The notes below the pieces were generated by a model. The model ran no database searches. It worked only from the letters and a program-made list of their open reading frames with translations, and had not been told where the DNA came from. The translations under genes and the position numbers were made by a program. Source: a virus. Taken from it: a DNA stretch of 36,347 nt. This document shows, piece by piece, positions 7,963 to 13,868 of the stretch. The stretch covers positions 1 through 36,347 of IMG/VR virus record IMGVR_UViG_3300025101_000007. The stretch is one strand, 5' to 3'. Each line of letters opens with the position of its first letter. Within the stretch, counting starts at the first letter, position 1.

Positions 7963-8181
7963 ATGGAATATATTACTGGACTTTTTATTTATTACGTCGT
8001 GGCAAATACAAATGTTTTTACTATTATTTGGTACGAAAGCGAAAAAGAGTGTCTAGAGGCAATGATAGATCAAGCGCCTCTTTACATAAGTTTAGATGCA
8101 GAGGCGATGCTCTGCAAAAAATCAGACAAAATAAGTAAACCAATACCTAGGCCGAAAATACGGCCTGAGGCAGATACTTAG
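7963..8181 (+). CDS. Small hypothetical protein with N-terminal hydrophobic segment
   Basis: 72 residues. The first 22 (MEYITGLFIYYVVANTNVFT) form a hydrophobic segment, followed by a Trp-Tyr-Glu-Ser stretch with Cys in KECLEAMIDQAP and a Pro/Lys/Arg-rich tail. The layout (hydrophobic start, then an xSEKECxE segment) resembles small phage proteins of unknown role, and a similar layout is seen in the 57-aa protein at 9391-9564. It converges on the endolysin gene with a four-base overlap. Membrane association is likely; the function is unknown. Confidence 0.65.
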   Translation: MEYITGLFIYYVVANTNVFTIIWYESEKECLEAMIDQAPLYISLDAEAMLCKKSDKISKPIPRPKIRPEADT

Positions 8182-8651
8182 CCTATCTTTTCGAAGTGAG
8201 GTCCGTCCATGAAGGGGCGTCGTGACTGAGAACGTCTAAGATCTATGTATGCATTCATAGCCTCTTCCATTGTGCCTTCCCACTTACGAATATCCATTGG
8301 ATATTTAGCCTGAGGCGTACCCCACGCAGCTCCCCAGCAAATAGGAACGCCTACCTGTATGGCTGCATCTCGCATGGCGTCAGCTATATCATCATACACA
8401 TTGAGCTCCCAGCAAGCGCGTCCGTTGACGTATGCCATAAGATCGACGGCTTTACCCTCTAAGTGTTTAGATTTTAGCGTTTGGCTTGCCCCGGAGGCTA
8501 CGAGCTCTTTTTGCTGTTCAAGAGTTCTCATGCCTTGGATAACGCCAAAGTCTACTTTTGATAATGTGATAGCCATTTTAACGACGGCCTGTAGATCCTC
8601 GTCTACACCCTCCAGCCTGTCGAGGCTGCGTCTGCTTAATTTAAAACTCAT
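8178..8651 (-). CDS. Endolysin, M15-family L,D/D,D-peptidase
   Basis: 157 residues. The motif SKHLEGKAVDL (His63, Asp70) plus the C-terminal GPHFE (His152) give the three zinc ligands of peptidase family M15 (VanY/T5 endolysin type), which cut peptide cross-links or stems of peptidoglycan. Upstream, FGVIQGMRTLEQQKELVASG matches the conserved entry region of this family. It has no signal peptide, so release would depend on the holin. It overlaps the holin gene by four bases (ATGA), and is the last gene of the leftward lysis operon. The length is usual for single-domain phage M15 endolysins. Confidence 0.92.
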   Translation of the reverse strand: MSFKLSRRSLDRLEGVDEDLQAVVKMAITLSKVDFGVIQGMRTLEQQKELVASGASQTLKSKHLEGKAVDLMAYVNGRACWELNVYDDIADAMRDAAIQVGVPICWGAAWGTPQAKYPMDIRKWEGTMEEAMNAYIDLRRSQSRRPFMDGPHFEKIG

Positions 8652-8989
8652 TTCTTAAAACCTTTCATTGTACGTATTCCAAAGCTTGCGGCGATTGAGG
8701 CATACATGGCCCACGAAAACCACTGCGGCGCAGCCTGCAAATTCTCAAAGCCTTGTTTCATGTAAGGCTGTAACCAAGGCACGAAGCTTCCTAGCACAAT
8801 TGCGATAAAACAAAGCGTCCAAGCTTCGTCCTTCCAACTGTCAGCGCTGGCCTCTATTGCTGCCTGTTCCCAAGAGATCTCGCCGGTGGCAAGTTTCATT
8901 TTTGTCTCTGCTTCGGCTTGTTTTATCTTGGCCTTGCTATCAATAAATGTCGTAGCCAAATTTGCTACGCTTGAAAGTATACCTATCAT
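8648..8989 (-). CDS. Holin, 3TM (gene-transfer-agent/phage type)
   Basis: 113 residues. An amphipathic N-terminal segment (MIGILSSVANLATTF) is followed by a charged linker with SWEQAAIEASADSWKDEAWT. Two clear membrane segments come next, about residues 56-75 and 88-106, and the protein ends KGFKK. The SWKDE-x-WT entry to the first full membrane helix is the pattern of the holin-of-3TMs family. It is translationally coupled to the endolysin downstream (ATGA) and to the EF-hand gene upstream. The role would be to permeabilise the inner membrane for endolysin export. Confidence 0.82.
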   Translation of the reverse strand: MIGILSSVANLATTFIDSKAKIKQAEAETKMKLATGEISWEQAAIEASADSWKDEAWTLCFIAIVLGSFVPWLQPYMKQGFENLQAAPQWFSWAMYASIAASFGIRTMKGFKK

Positions 8990-9300
8990 TTTCTATTCCC
9001 CATGTTTGTGAAGCCAAAGTAAGCGCCGACTAGAGCTGATACACTTACAATATATATATTTGCAATATCAGCAATTAATTCAGCGGCTGTATCGTACCCG
9101 GCGATAGACGCTGCAACGATGCCGAGCGGATAGAAAATGAGGCCACTAATAGCTACCCACGTCATTTTTAACTGCGCGTTGCGCTTGTGGTCCATGTCTT
9201 CAATTTCTCTTTTTTTGTTATCTAAGAGTAATTCACGCTCGTCAGGGTCAATCTTCCCGTTTCCATTGAGGTCCCAAGCTTCCATCTCTTCCTTGTTCAT
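8986..9300 (-). CDS. EF-hand-containing two-TM membrane protein in the lysis cluster
   Basis: 104 residues. Residues 10-21 (DLNGNGKIDPDE) match the canonical EF-hand loop at every ligand position (Asp1, Asn3, Asn5, Gly6, Ile8, Asp9, Glu12). After a charged linker, two hydrophobic segments (about 45-67 and 78-95) span the membrane. It is coupled to the holin by ATGA and preceded by AAAGGA. The arrangement suggests a membrane protein with a calcium-sensing head, possibly an antiholin or timing factor. That function is inference, and single EF-hand loops may be structural. Confidence 0.75.
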   Translation of the reverse strand: MNKEEMEAWDLNGNGKIDPDERELLLDNKKREIEDMDHKRNAQLKMTWVAISGLIFYPLGIVAASIAGYDTAAELIADIANIYIVSVSALVGAYFGFTNMGNRK

Positions 9301-9418
9301 AAAGATATCCTTTCACTACTCTAGAACTGTGGCTCAGTATTAGCAGTTTACCTTTTTTGTTATAAGCTGCAAACTTGCCATTTCTTTTCTCTACTGTTGC
9401 GGATTTACGTTTAGGCAC
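9248..9418 (-). CDS. Possible small basic protein, GTG start
   Basis: An open frame of 56 residues from a GTG at 9418 (starting PKRKSATVEKRNGKFAAY after the initiator), ending at 9248. The region to about residue 38 reads like a genuine small basic protein (KKGKLLILSHSSRVVKGYL). The last 17 codons run out of frame through the start of the EF-hand gene, and the first 28 bases overlap the 57-aa gene. There is no strong ribosome site. It fills the otherwise empty gap 9301-9390. Low confidence; it could also be a decayed gene. Confidence 0.35.
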   Translation of the reverse strand: MPKRKSATVEKRNGKFAAYNKKGKLLILSHSSRVVKGYLYEQGRDGSLGPQWKRED

Positions 9419-9564
9419 GTCAAGGCCATACTTGAATGAGTTACCATGATCTTAGCTTTTTCTTTTTCAATATTACAACTTTCCAGATCCCCATAAGAAC
9501 CAATTTGGTAATACCTGAGGTTGTCAGTATTTACAAAGTGCAAAAAAATCAAAACGTAAATCAT
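9391..9564 (-). CDS. Small hypothetical protein
   Basis: 57 residues beginning MIYVLIFLHFVNTDNLRYYQ, with the ATG at 9564 overlapping the stop of the upstream gene as ATGA. This exact coupling within a leftward operon is strong evidence that it is real. The N-terminal ten residues are hydrophobic; two Cys (30 and 50) flank a charged helix (IEKEKAKIMV), which might form a disulphide in the periplasm. Its layout resembles the protein at 7963-8181. The function is unknown; its place between lysis genes suggests envelope action. Confidence 0.72.
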   Translation of the reverse strand: MIYVLIFLHFVNTDNLRYYQIGSYGDLESCNIEKEKAKIMVTHSSMALTCLNVNPQQ

Positions 9565-9971
9565 GGAAAATAATCTCTCAAATTTAGCCAGCCCATGTAG
9601 TGGAGGTAGCCAGCGCTTCCTACAAACGTAACAATAAGCAGTACGACTATTCCCACTATTGTTATCATTAACTCCTGAGCTGCAATCTGGTCCCTTCTGG
9701 CCTGAGCCTCAGCTTCTCGTTTTTCTTGTAAAACTTCCCGGCGTATTTTTAAAAGTGTCTGCCAGTGTGATGGTCCCAGCCCCGATTGCCGGGGGTCACA
9801 AATGAAAGCTTTTAATTGCTCTTCAGCGTCGGCGGCGGCCCTAAGTTTCGCAAATCGTTCCATACTAACTTTATTCACGTCAGAGCTGGTAATGCCTTTT
9901 TTCTGCAATTTTTTCTTTGCATTGTCGGTTGCATCGAAAAATTGTCCGAGCTGCTTACTCAGGCCAGCCAA
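9561..9971 (-). CDS. Lysis-cluster protein with helical body and C-terminal TM segment
   Basis: 136 residues from a TTG at 9971. The body is helical and charged, with GQLGQFFDATDNAKKK-like segments (residues 6-25) and a long helix (KIRREVLQEKREAEAQARRD). A C-terminal membrane segment follows, LMITIVGIVVLLIVTFVGSAG (about 100-121). The frame stays open upstream to an AAA codon, and the missing residues read IDPISLLSSIKLGISAGQSL, much like the N-termini of related phage proteins I recall. A GGGAGA ribosome site sits six bases before an ATC at 10028, so the true start may be that non-standard codon (155 residues). Membrane anchoring is clear; the role is unknown but lysis-associated by position. 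Confidence 0.72.
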   Translation of the reverse strand: MAGLSKQLGQFFDATDNAKKKLQKKGITSSDVNKVSMERFAKLRAAADAEEQLKAFICDPRQSGLGPSHWQTLLKIRREVLQEKREAEAQARRDQIAAQELMITIVGIVVLLIVTFVGSAGYLHYMGWLNLRDYFP

Positions 9972-10031
9972 AGACTGCCCGGCGCTAATTCCTAATTTGA
10001 TGGAGCTAAGAAGGCTAATAGGATCGATTTT

Positions 10032-10436
10032 TTATCTCCCATCAGACATTGTTGGGCGTCTTGCTAGAAACTCTATTGTGTTTTCTAGTGTCTTAACTCT
10101 GGCTTGCAATTTAACAATTGCCATCATATGGGTTGCCATACCTCCCACATCCTCATGTATCTGATCTATTTCAGACCATATAGACCCGTCGCCTTCTTCC
10201 ATATCCTCGTAAATTTCTGCAAGAATATCTGTTATCTCTTCGATGTTTTCACTATTTTGCTCTACATCCCTGATCAAATTTGTCCTGTCAGCGGCGCTGT
10301 TAGACGCCGTGAGGACAGCAATGTCTTCCGTGAGGGCTTCAATGGTGGCAGCCTGTTGGCTCACCCACCACACGCCTCCAGCGAGCTGCATGGCTAAAAC
10401 ACCCACAAGGGCTATAGGCAGACGCATATTTTCCAT
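10032..10436 (-). CDS. Membrane-anchored coiled-coil protein, first gene of lysis operon
   Basis: 134 residues. An N-terminal anchor (MENMRLPIALVGVLAMQLAG, then GVWWVSQQAA) spans the membrane, and the rest is acidic helices of coiled-coil type (about 28-75 and 95-125). The ATG at 10436 follows GGAG at the right spacing. The MRLP...GGVWWVSQQAAT start is familiar from marine phage lysis regions. The topology (short cytoplasmic N-terminus, periplasmic coiled coil) would suit an inner-membrane spanin-like or envelope-spanning component. That is inference, as I see no partner lipoprotein with a lipobox. Confidence 0.75.
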   Translation of the reverse strand: MENMRLPIALVGVLAMQLAGGVWWVSQQAATIEALTEDIAVLTASNSAADRTNLIRDVEQNSENIEEITDILAEIYEDMEEGDGSIWSEIDQIHEDVGGMATHMMAIVKLQARVKTLENTIEFLARRPTMSDGR

Positions 10437-10493
10437 AGATATACTCCATTTTTTACCTTTTTAGCATATTTTAAAAATAATTAAAATAATTGC

Positions 10494-10523
10494 TTTATAG
10501 GGGTTGATATTTATAGGTGTTAA
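10494..10523 (-). promoter_or_regulatory. Candidate sigma70 promoter of the lysis operon
   Basis: On the minus strand TTAACA (five of six), 18 bases, TATAAA (five of six). The ATG at 10436 is about 58 bases below the -10. The -35 overlaps the inverted repeat at 10520-10534, so a protein bound there should block it. Confidence 0.6.
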
Positions 10524-10532
10524 CATTAAGTT
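10504..10532 (+). promoter_or_regulatory. Possible rightward early promoter
   Basis: TTGATA, 17 bases, TAAGTT. The -35 is good (five of six) and the -10 weak. Its spacer and -10 lie across the TTAAC-N5-GTTAA operator. It would drive the early genes beginning at 10561. An alternative -10 (TATAAA at 10538-10543) has no matching -35. Confidence 0.35.
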
Positions 10533-10534
10533 AA
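10520..10534. promoter_or_regulatory. Putative operator TTAAC-N5-GTTAA, site 1
   Basis: The perfect inverted repeat TTAAC ATTAA GTTAA sits in the divergent gap between the lysis and early operons. The 17-mer TGTTAACATTAAGTTAA here differs by one base from that at 21813-21829. Confidence 0.65.
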
Positions 10535-10560
10535 CAGTATAAACATTAAAGGAGATAAAA

Positions 10561-10824
10561 ATGTTACTTTTACCAGAATTTTTAACAGTAGGTGATGATC
10601 TACAAAATTTGTCATTTGATACTGCCAAAGACAATATTTTAAAGTTTGCTCCAACTACTGAGGGCGATTTATTAGCTGCATTGGAGCATTGTCGTTCTTT
10701 ATATAATGATCATTCAGATGATGAATATGATCTAGAATGTTTTTGTGAGGATCATTTAACAGAGATTGTTTCTTACAATAAAATCTTTTCTTCATTCTCT
10801 CCATTATTTAAGGGGTGTGCATAA
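10561..10824 (+). CDS. Hypothetical early protein
   Basis: 87 residues, first gene of the rightward early operon, preceded by a strong AAAGGAG site. It is acidic, with a run SDDEYDLECFCEDHLTE and a C-terminal FSSFSPLFKGCA. The content suggests a compact helical, acidic early protein; such proteins sometimes act as host-takeover inhibitors or DNA mimics. I recognise no family and no motif. It is coupled to the next gene by TAATG. Confidence 0.75.
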   Translation: MLLLPEFLTVGDDLQNLSFDTAKDNILKFAPTTEGDLLAALEHCRSLYNDHSDDEYDLECFCEDHLTEIVSYNKIFSSFSPLFKGCA

Positions 10825-11003
10825 TGCAGGAATATCATTTTCAGTTAGAAAGCGACTACGGGGTTACCTTTGGCGTGATCGAAGCGCAGAACGAAGAAGA
10901 GTTCTATAAAATTCTTAAAGAGGATTATAAACAAGACATTGGCGCTGATGGTGCTTTTGACTGCCCGATTACTGGTGATGAAAAACCATTAATGTGGGGT
11001 TAA
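10824..11003 (+). CDS. Hypothetical early protein
   Basis: 59 residues from the ATG at 10824 that shares a base with the previous stop (TAATG). A GTG nine bases upstream is less likely. Beta-hairpin-like N-terminus (QEYHFQLESDYGVTFGVIEA), then an acidic helix (NEEEFYKILKEDYKQD) and a CPITGDEKPLMWG end. Proteins with an EEFYKIL-type helix after an F-x-V-x-A strand occur as small phage early proteins of unknown role. The stop is followed at once by the hairpin at 11009. Confidence 0.7.
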   Translation: MQEYHFQLESDYGVTFGVIEAQNEEEFYKILKEDYKQDIGADGAFDCPITGDEKPLMWG

Positions 11004-11008
11004 TTAAC

Positions 11009-11024
11009 GGGGGCTACGGCCCCC
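11009..11024 (+). terminator. GC-rich UNCG-type hairpin between early genes
   Basis: GGGGGC-TACG-GCCCCC is a six-pair perfect stem with a UNCG-class tetraloop closed by C-G, exceptionally stable. It has only a short T stretch after it (ACTTT), so it is more likely an attenuator, processing or mRNA-stability element than a full terminator. It lies between the stop at 11003 and the next ribosome site. Confidence 0.55.
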
Positions 11025-11042
11025 ACTTTAAAGGAGATAAAA

Positions 11043-11453
11043 ATGACATATGCAGTTATCGAAGAAAGATCATCTTGGTTATCAACAGAGTTTGGTGAGA
11101 CATTAGCTCGTAAATATTTTGGTGACGAAGTTGTTGATGATATGCCACGCTATGTTCGCGGTAAGCGTAAAGGTCAAATCAAAGGTAAAATGACTTGGTT
11201 AAAAGTTGATAGCGGTGGATGGGTTCGAGGTGTTTACTCAGATGTTTTTGGTGACATTAAAGGTTGGGGCGTAGAAAGACGCAGAGGTAAAATTATCAGA
11301 GCTGCAATAACTATTCCTCAGTGGGGCGCTCCAGACGAAAATATTGCTCTTTATGTAACAAATACTCCTGAGCTTGACGGTTTAGATAGGTATCACCTCA
11401 AGGAAAAAGGAATAAAAATTTTTGAAGAAAAGGAAAAAGAAAATGTACTATGA
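11043..11453 (+). CDS. Hypothetical early protein
   Basis: 136 residues with the same AAAGGAGATAAAAATG start context as the first early gene. It is basic in the middle (RYVRGKRKGQIKGKMTWLK), Gly/Trp-rich (GGWVRGVYSDVFGDIKGWGV), and has a Lys/Glu tail (KIFEEKEKENVL). The central strands and basic loop could bind nucleic acid, but I recognise no domain. It lies downstream of a stable hairpin and just ahead of the overlapping next gene. Confidence 0.72.
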   Translation: MTYAVIEERSSWLSTEFGETLARKYFGDEVVDDMPRYVRGKRKGQIKGKMTWLKVDSGGWVRGVYSDVFGDIKGWGVERRRGKIIRAAITIPQWGAPDENIALYVTNTPELDGLDRYHLKEKGIKIFEEKEKENVL

Positions 11454-11697
11454 ATTAAGATGGTTTAGCAATCGCCCAGATCACGCATATCCATATTGTT
11501 TTAATGTTAAAACTTTTGATAGCGAAAAAATTGCAATCGAAGCTTTCAACAAAACAAAAGACATAACTGAAAAATGTTGGAACGATCTAGCGGCAGTGGG
11601 CATGGAAGCGCCCGTAGCGTCAATGCTTCAGCTCGTCGCTAGAGATGATGAATGCACTTGGCTGGATGAAATTAAATTGTGGGAGAGAGGGGCTTAA
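11443..11697 (+). CDS. Hypothetical early protein
   Basis: 84 residues from the ATG at 11443 (MYYELRWFSNRPDHAYPY), overlapping the previous gene by 11 bases, with an AGGAAAAAG site before it. An upstream ATG at 11422 would add a poly-Lys start and is less likely. It has the strand-rich YELRWFSN start, then a helix (SEKIAIEAFNKTKDITEKCW) and three Cys. Function unknown. The stop codon lies inside a second GC-rich hairpin (11689-11704). Confidence 0.7.
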   Translation: MYYELRWFSNRPDHAYPYCFNVKTFDSEKIAIEAFNKTKDITEKCWNDLAAVGMEAPVASMLQLVARDDECTWLDEIKLWERGA

Positions 11698-11704
11698 CGG
11701 CCCC
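11689..11704 (+). terminator. GC-rich hairpin over the stop codon
   Basis: GGGGC - TTAACG - GCCCC forms a five-pair stem whose loop contains the TAA of the 84-aa gene. No T run follows. It repeats the theme of the hairpin at 11009, and likely affects mRNA stability or partial termination. Confidence 0.4.
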
Positions 11705-11729
11705 CAGCCTTGCAAGGGTTGTGAAACTA

Positions 11730-11744
11730 ATAACTAGGTGTTAA
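11730..11744. promoter_or_regulatory. Near-match operator ATAAC-N5-GTTAA, site 4
   Basis: One base off the inverted repeat found at 10520, 21815 and 25092. It includes GTGTTAAC (11738-11745) and lies 26 bases before the ATG at 11771. A weak promoter pair TTGTGA (11719), 17 bases, TAACAA overlaps it. Confidence 0.4.
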
Positions 11745-11770
11745 CAAGTTGCTGACAAATGGAGGTACTA

Positions 11771-11956
11771 ATGCAGACACAAATAAAGAAGCGCCAGCGA
11801 AAGCTTAAAGGCTACAGGCTGGAAGAAGAGCTGATTGCTCACATTGTCTATGAGGCAGAAAACCTAGGCATCTCTGAGAATGATTACGTCCGGGGCGTAT
11901 TTGCTAAAGATGCGAAAGTTAAAGGGAAGAAGTTAAAGCATGATTATTGGCATTGA
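11771..11956 (+). CDS. Small ribbon-helix-helix-like protein
   Basis: 61 residues from the ATG at 11771, directly after GGAGG at 11761; an upstream ATG at 11759 overlaps that site and is rejected. A basic N-terminus (KKRQRKLKGYRLEEELIAHI) gives a strand-like start. Two helices follow, the second with a Ser-Glu-Asn-Asp-Tyr-Val-Arg cap (ISENDYVRGVFAK), which is the ribbon-helix-helix layout of Arc/CopG-type repressors. It overlaps the RuvC-like gene by 17 bases. It could regulate this operon from the near-operator at 11730; that is inference. Confidence 0.6.
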   Translation: MQTQIKKRQRKLKGYRLEEELIAHIVYEAENLGISENDYVRGVFAKDAKVKGKKLKHDYWH

Positions 11957-12401
11957 TTGCGGTTATAAAACCGGGGGTGTTGGATTAGTAACCCTAGAGG
12001 GCTGGGCCGAGGTCCACGACTTACCCACTTACGACGAGGGTGGTGTGGACGTCAGGGCCCTGACTGACATTCTTTACAGTGTTGATAAGGTTAAACACAT
12101 TTACGTCGAGAGACAGCATTCCATGCCTAAGCAGGGCGTCGTATCGACGTTTAAAATTGGTTACGCATTCGGACAGATAACAAGCACTTGTGCACTATCC
12201 CGGATACCGTACACAATCGTAAACGCTAATTCTTGGAAGCGTTCACTAAATTTACCGAGAGACAAAGACGCGAGTAGGCGGCTGGCACAGCAGTGGTATC
12301 CAGATCTCGCGTCTCAATTAACAAGAAAAAAAGATGAGCACCGGGCTGAGGCCCTACTCATTGCTAATTATGGGAGCAAACAAATTGACTATCATTCCTG
12401 A
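11940..12401 (+). CDS. RuvC-like Holliday-junction resolvase
   Basis: 153 residues with an RNase H-like start MIIGIDCGYKTGGVG (Asp6), a central VERQHS (Glu57), and a C-terminal KKDEHRAEALLIANYG with Asp132, His134 and Glu137. This is the acidic tetrad arrangement of RuvC-family endonucleases. The GYAFGQI segment (residues 75-80) also fits the family. It would cleave four-way or branched DNA made during phage recombination and replication, before packaging. It sits ahead of the RecE-like nuclease and SSB-like protein, giving a recombination module. The length fits phage RuvC-like proteins. Confidence 0.85.
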   Translation: MIIGIDCGYKTGGVGLVTLEGWAEVHDLPTYDEGGVDVRALTDILYSVDKVKHIYVERQHSMPKQGVVSTFKIGYAFGQITSTCALSRIPYTIVNANSWKRSLNLPRDKDASRRLAQQWYPDLASQLTRKKDEHRAEALLIANYGSKQIDYHS

Positions 12402-13185
12402 CATGGAAAATGAAAAGTATCACTTAGAGCCGTCACTCAGCGCCTCTGGTGCAAAGACAATAGCCATGAAGAGCCTAGCTCACTACAAGTATGCAGAGCA
12501 AAAGACTTCTCAAGCATTCGACTTAGGCACGGCTACTCACACGCTCTGCCTCGAGCCCCACAGATCCAATACTGTCTGGTGTGGACCTGAGACGCGCCGG
12601 GGTAAGGCTTGGAGCGAGAGGAGAGAGGAGGCCGAGGCTGCCGGGGCAATTTTATTGACAGAGGCAGAGTATAAGCAAGCCAACGAAATGGCTAAGGCCG
12701 TGTGGGCAAATGAAGAGGCGGCTAAGATCCTATCGGGAGATATTATGATAGAGCCCAGCATTTTCGTAAAGGATCACGTCAGGAATGCTGACCTAAGATG
12801 TAGGCCGGATGCATGGCGAAAAGATATTGCCGCGATAATAGATTTAAAGACGACGATAGATCCCAGTCCTGCCGGGTTCGCTTCTCAGGCTGGAAAACTT
12901 GGTTACCATATACAGGATCAATTCTACCGTATGTGCTTGGCCCTCGAGGGTCACGAGATTGACAGGTTTGTATTTATAGCCGTCGATAAGAATGGACCGC
13001 CCTACACTGTGGGCGTCTACGAGCTCGATGAGCGGTCACTGCAAGAGGGCAGGGCAGCCGTCGAATACGCGCTGGACAGATATGTCTGGGCGCAAAAAAC
13101 CGGTGTATGGCCGTATGATTATGGGGAGTTGCAAACGATCCAGATACCGCCGTATACCTTTAAATTCACTGAAGAGCAAAATTAG
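12370..13185 (+). CDS. RecE/exodeoxyribonuclease VIII-like PD-(D/E)XK nuclease
   Basis: 271 residues from the ATG at 12370 (MGANKLTIIPDMENEKYH). Later (12403) and earlier (12334) starts are possible; the IPDMENEKYH...PSLSASGAK stretch belongs to the family, which favours a start no later than 12370. Motifs: FDLGTATHTLCLEP near residue 50, then RCRPDAW with Asp147 and IIDLKTT with Asp158 and Lys160, the PD-(D/E)XK core, and a Gln in YHIQDQFYRM. Such proteins degrade double-stranded DNA ends for recombination. It is followed by an SSB-like rather than a clear RecT gene. The start overlaps RuvC by 32 bases. Confidence 0.83.
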   Translation: MGANKLTIIPDMENEKYHLEPSLSASGAKTIAMKSLAHYKYAEQKTSQAFDLGTATHTLCLEPHRSNTVWCGPETRRGKAWSERREEAEAAGAILLTEAEYKQANEMAKAVWANEEAAKILSGDIMIEPSIFVKDHVRNADLRCRPDAWRKDIAAIIDLKTTIDPSPAGFASQAGKLGYHIQDQFYRMCLALEGHEIDRFVFIAVDKNGPPYTVGVYELDERSLQEGRAAVEYALDRYVWAQKTGVWPYDYGELQTIQIPPYTFKFTEEQN

Positions 13186-13198
13186 TCAGGAGACACAT

Positions 13199-13789
13199 AT
13201 GCCAATTAAATTTGAAAGTGAAACCACCTCTGATATGTCTTACGTCAGAGTAAATTTACCACAAAATAAATGGACCATTAAAACGCCTGAGGGTGACATT
13301 GAAGAGATTGACATGGGTAAGGGAATTGCCATTGATATCAAAAATGTTGTCCTAGGGTGGCTACACATTGACGTGGGAGTGCGAGAGTTTCTCGCTTGGC
13401 CGTCACCGGGTCAGCAAACTGAAAAGCCTGAGGGAAGCCCTCACAAAAAAGGTTTTGAGGTTGATTGCTGGGCCAATGGCCGTGAGGCACAGTTTAGCAA
13501 TAATAGTTATGGTGCAAACCAGTTTATCGCTAAACTATACAATCAAGTAGAAGAAGATCCAAACTTTGCGACTAAAATTCCAGTCGTGCAAGTTACTACG
13601 TCAACTCCTGTCGTGATAGGTAAGGGAACCTCCTACGACGTAGGATTTAACATAGCTAAATGGATTGACCGTCCGGGCCTTGACCCCAACCCACCAGCTT
13701 CAAGTAAGCCTGTCATGGCTGCTTCAAGTTACGAGGCCCCGGCTACACCGGCTGCGACGGCTACCGAAAAGAAAGATTTCGGTTTCTAA
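13199..13789 (+). CDS. Single-stranded DNA-binding-like protein
   Basis: 196 residues from the ATG at 13199, preceded by CAGGAGA; the longer open frame upstream lies in the nuclease gene. The beta-rich body contains LPQNKWTIKTPEGDIEEIDM, KGFEVDCWANGREAQFSNNS and the strand IPVVQVTTSTPVVIGKG. A Pro/Ala-rich linker and an acidic-aromatic end (EKKDFGF), like the tip of SSB proteins that recruits partners, complete it. I infer that it coats single strands for the nuclease and primase-helicase on either side. A RecT-like annealing role is less likely, as there is no helical RecT signature. Confidence 0.65.
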   Translation: MPIKFESETTSDMSYVRVNLPQNKWTIKTPEGDIEEIDMGKGIAIDIKNVVLGWLHIDVGVREFLAWPSPGQQTEKPEGSPHKKGFEVDCWANGREAQFSNNSYGANQFIAKLYNQVEEDPNFATKIPVVQVTTSTPVVIGKGTSYDVGFNIAKWIDRPGLDPNPPASSKPVMAASSYEAPATPAATATEKKDFGF

Positions 13790-13797
13790 AAACGATG

Positions 13798-13819
13798 GCC
13801 CCGGTGAAATACCCGGGGC
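13798..13819 (+). terminator. GC-rich hairpin after the SSB-like gene
   Basis: GCCCCGG and CCGGGGC form a seven-pair stem with an eight-base loop. The next bases are TATTCCC, so there is no U tract. Probably an mRNA-stability or partial-termination element before the primase-helicase gene. Confidence 0.5.
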
Positions 13820-13868
13820 TATTCCCAGGGACTAAGTCAATAAAATCAATAACTTACGGGAGAAATAA

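Noticed and set aside
8149-8166. Hairpin AGGCCG/CGGCCT as the lysis-operon terminator
   Set aside because: It is inside the 72-aa coding sequence and has no T run on either strand.
12992-13198. N-terminal extension of the SSB-like protein
   Set aside because: It lies inside the RecE-like gene in another frame; the ATG at 13199 has a proper ribosome site.
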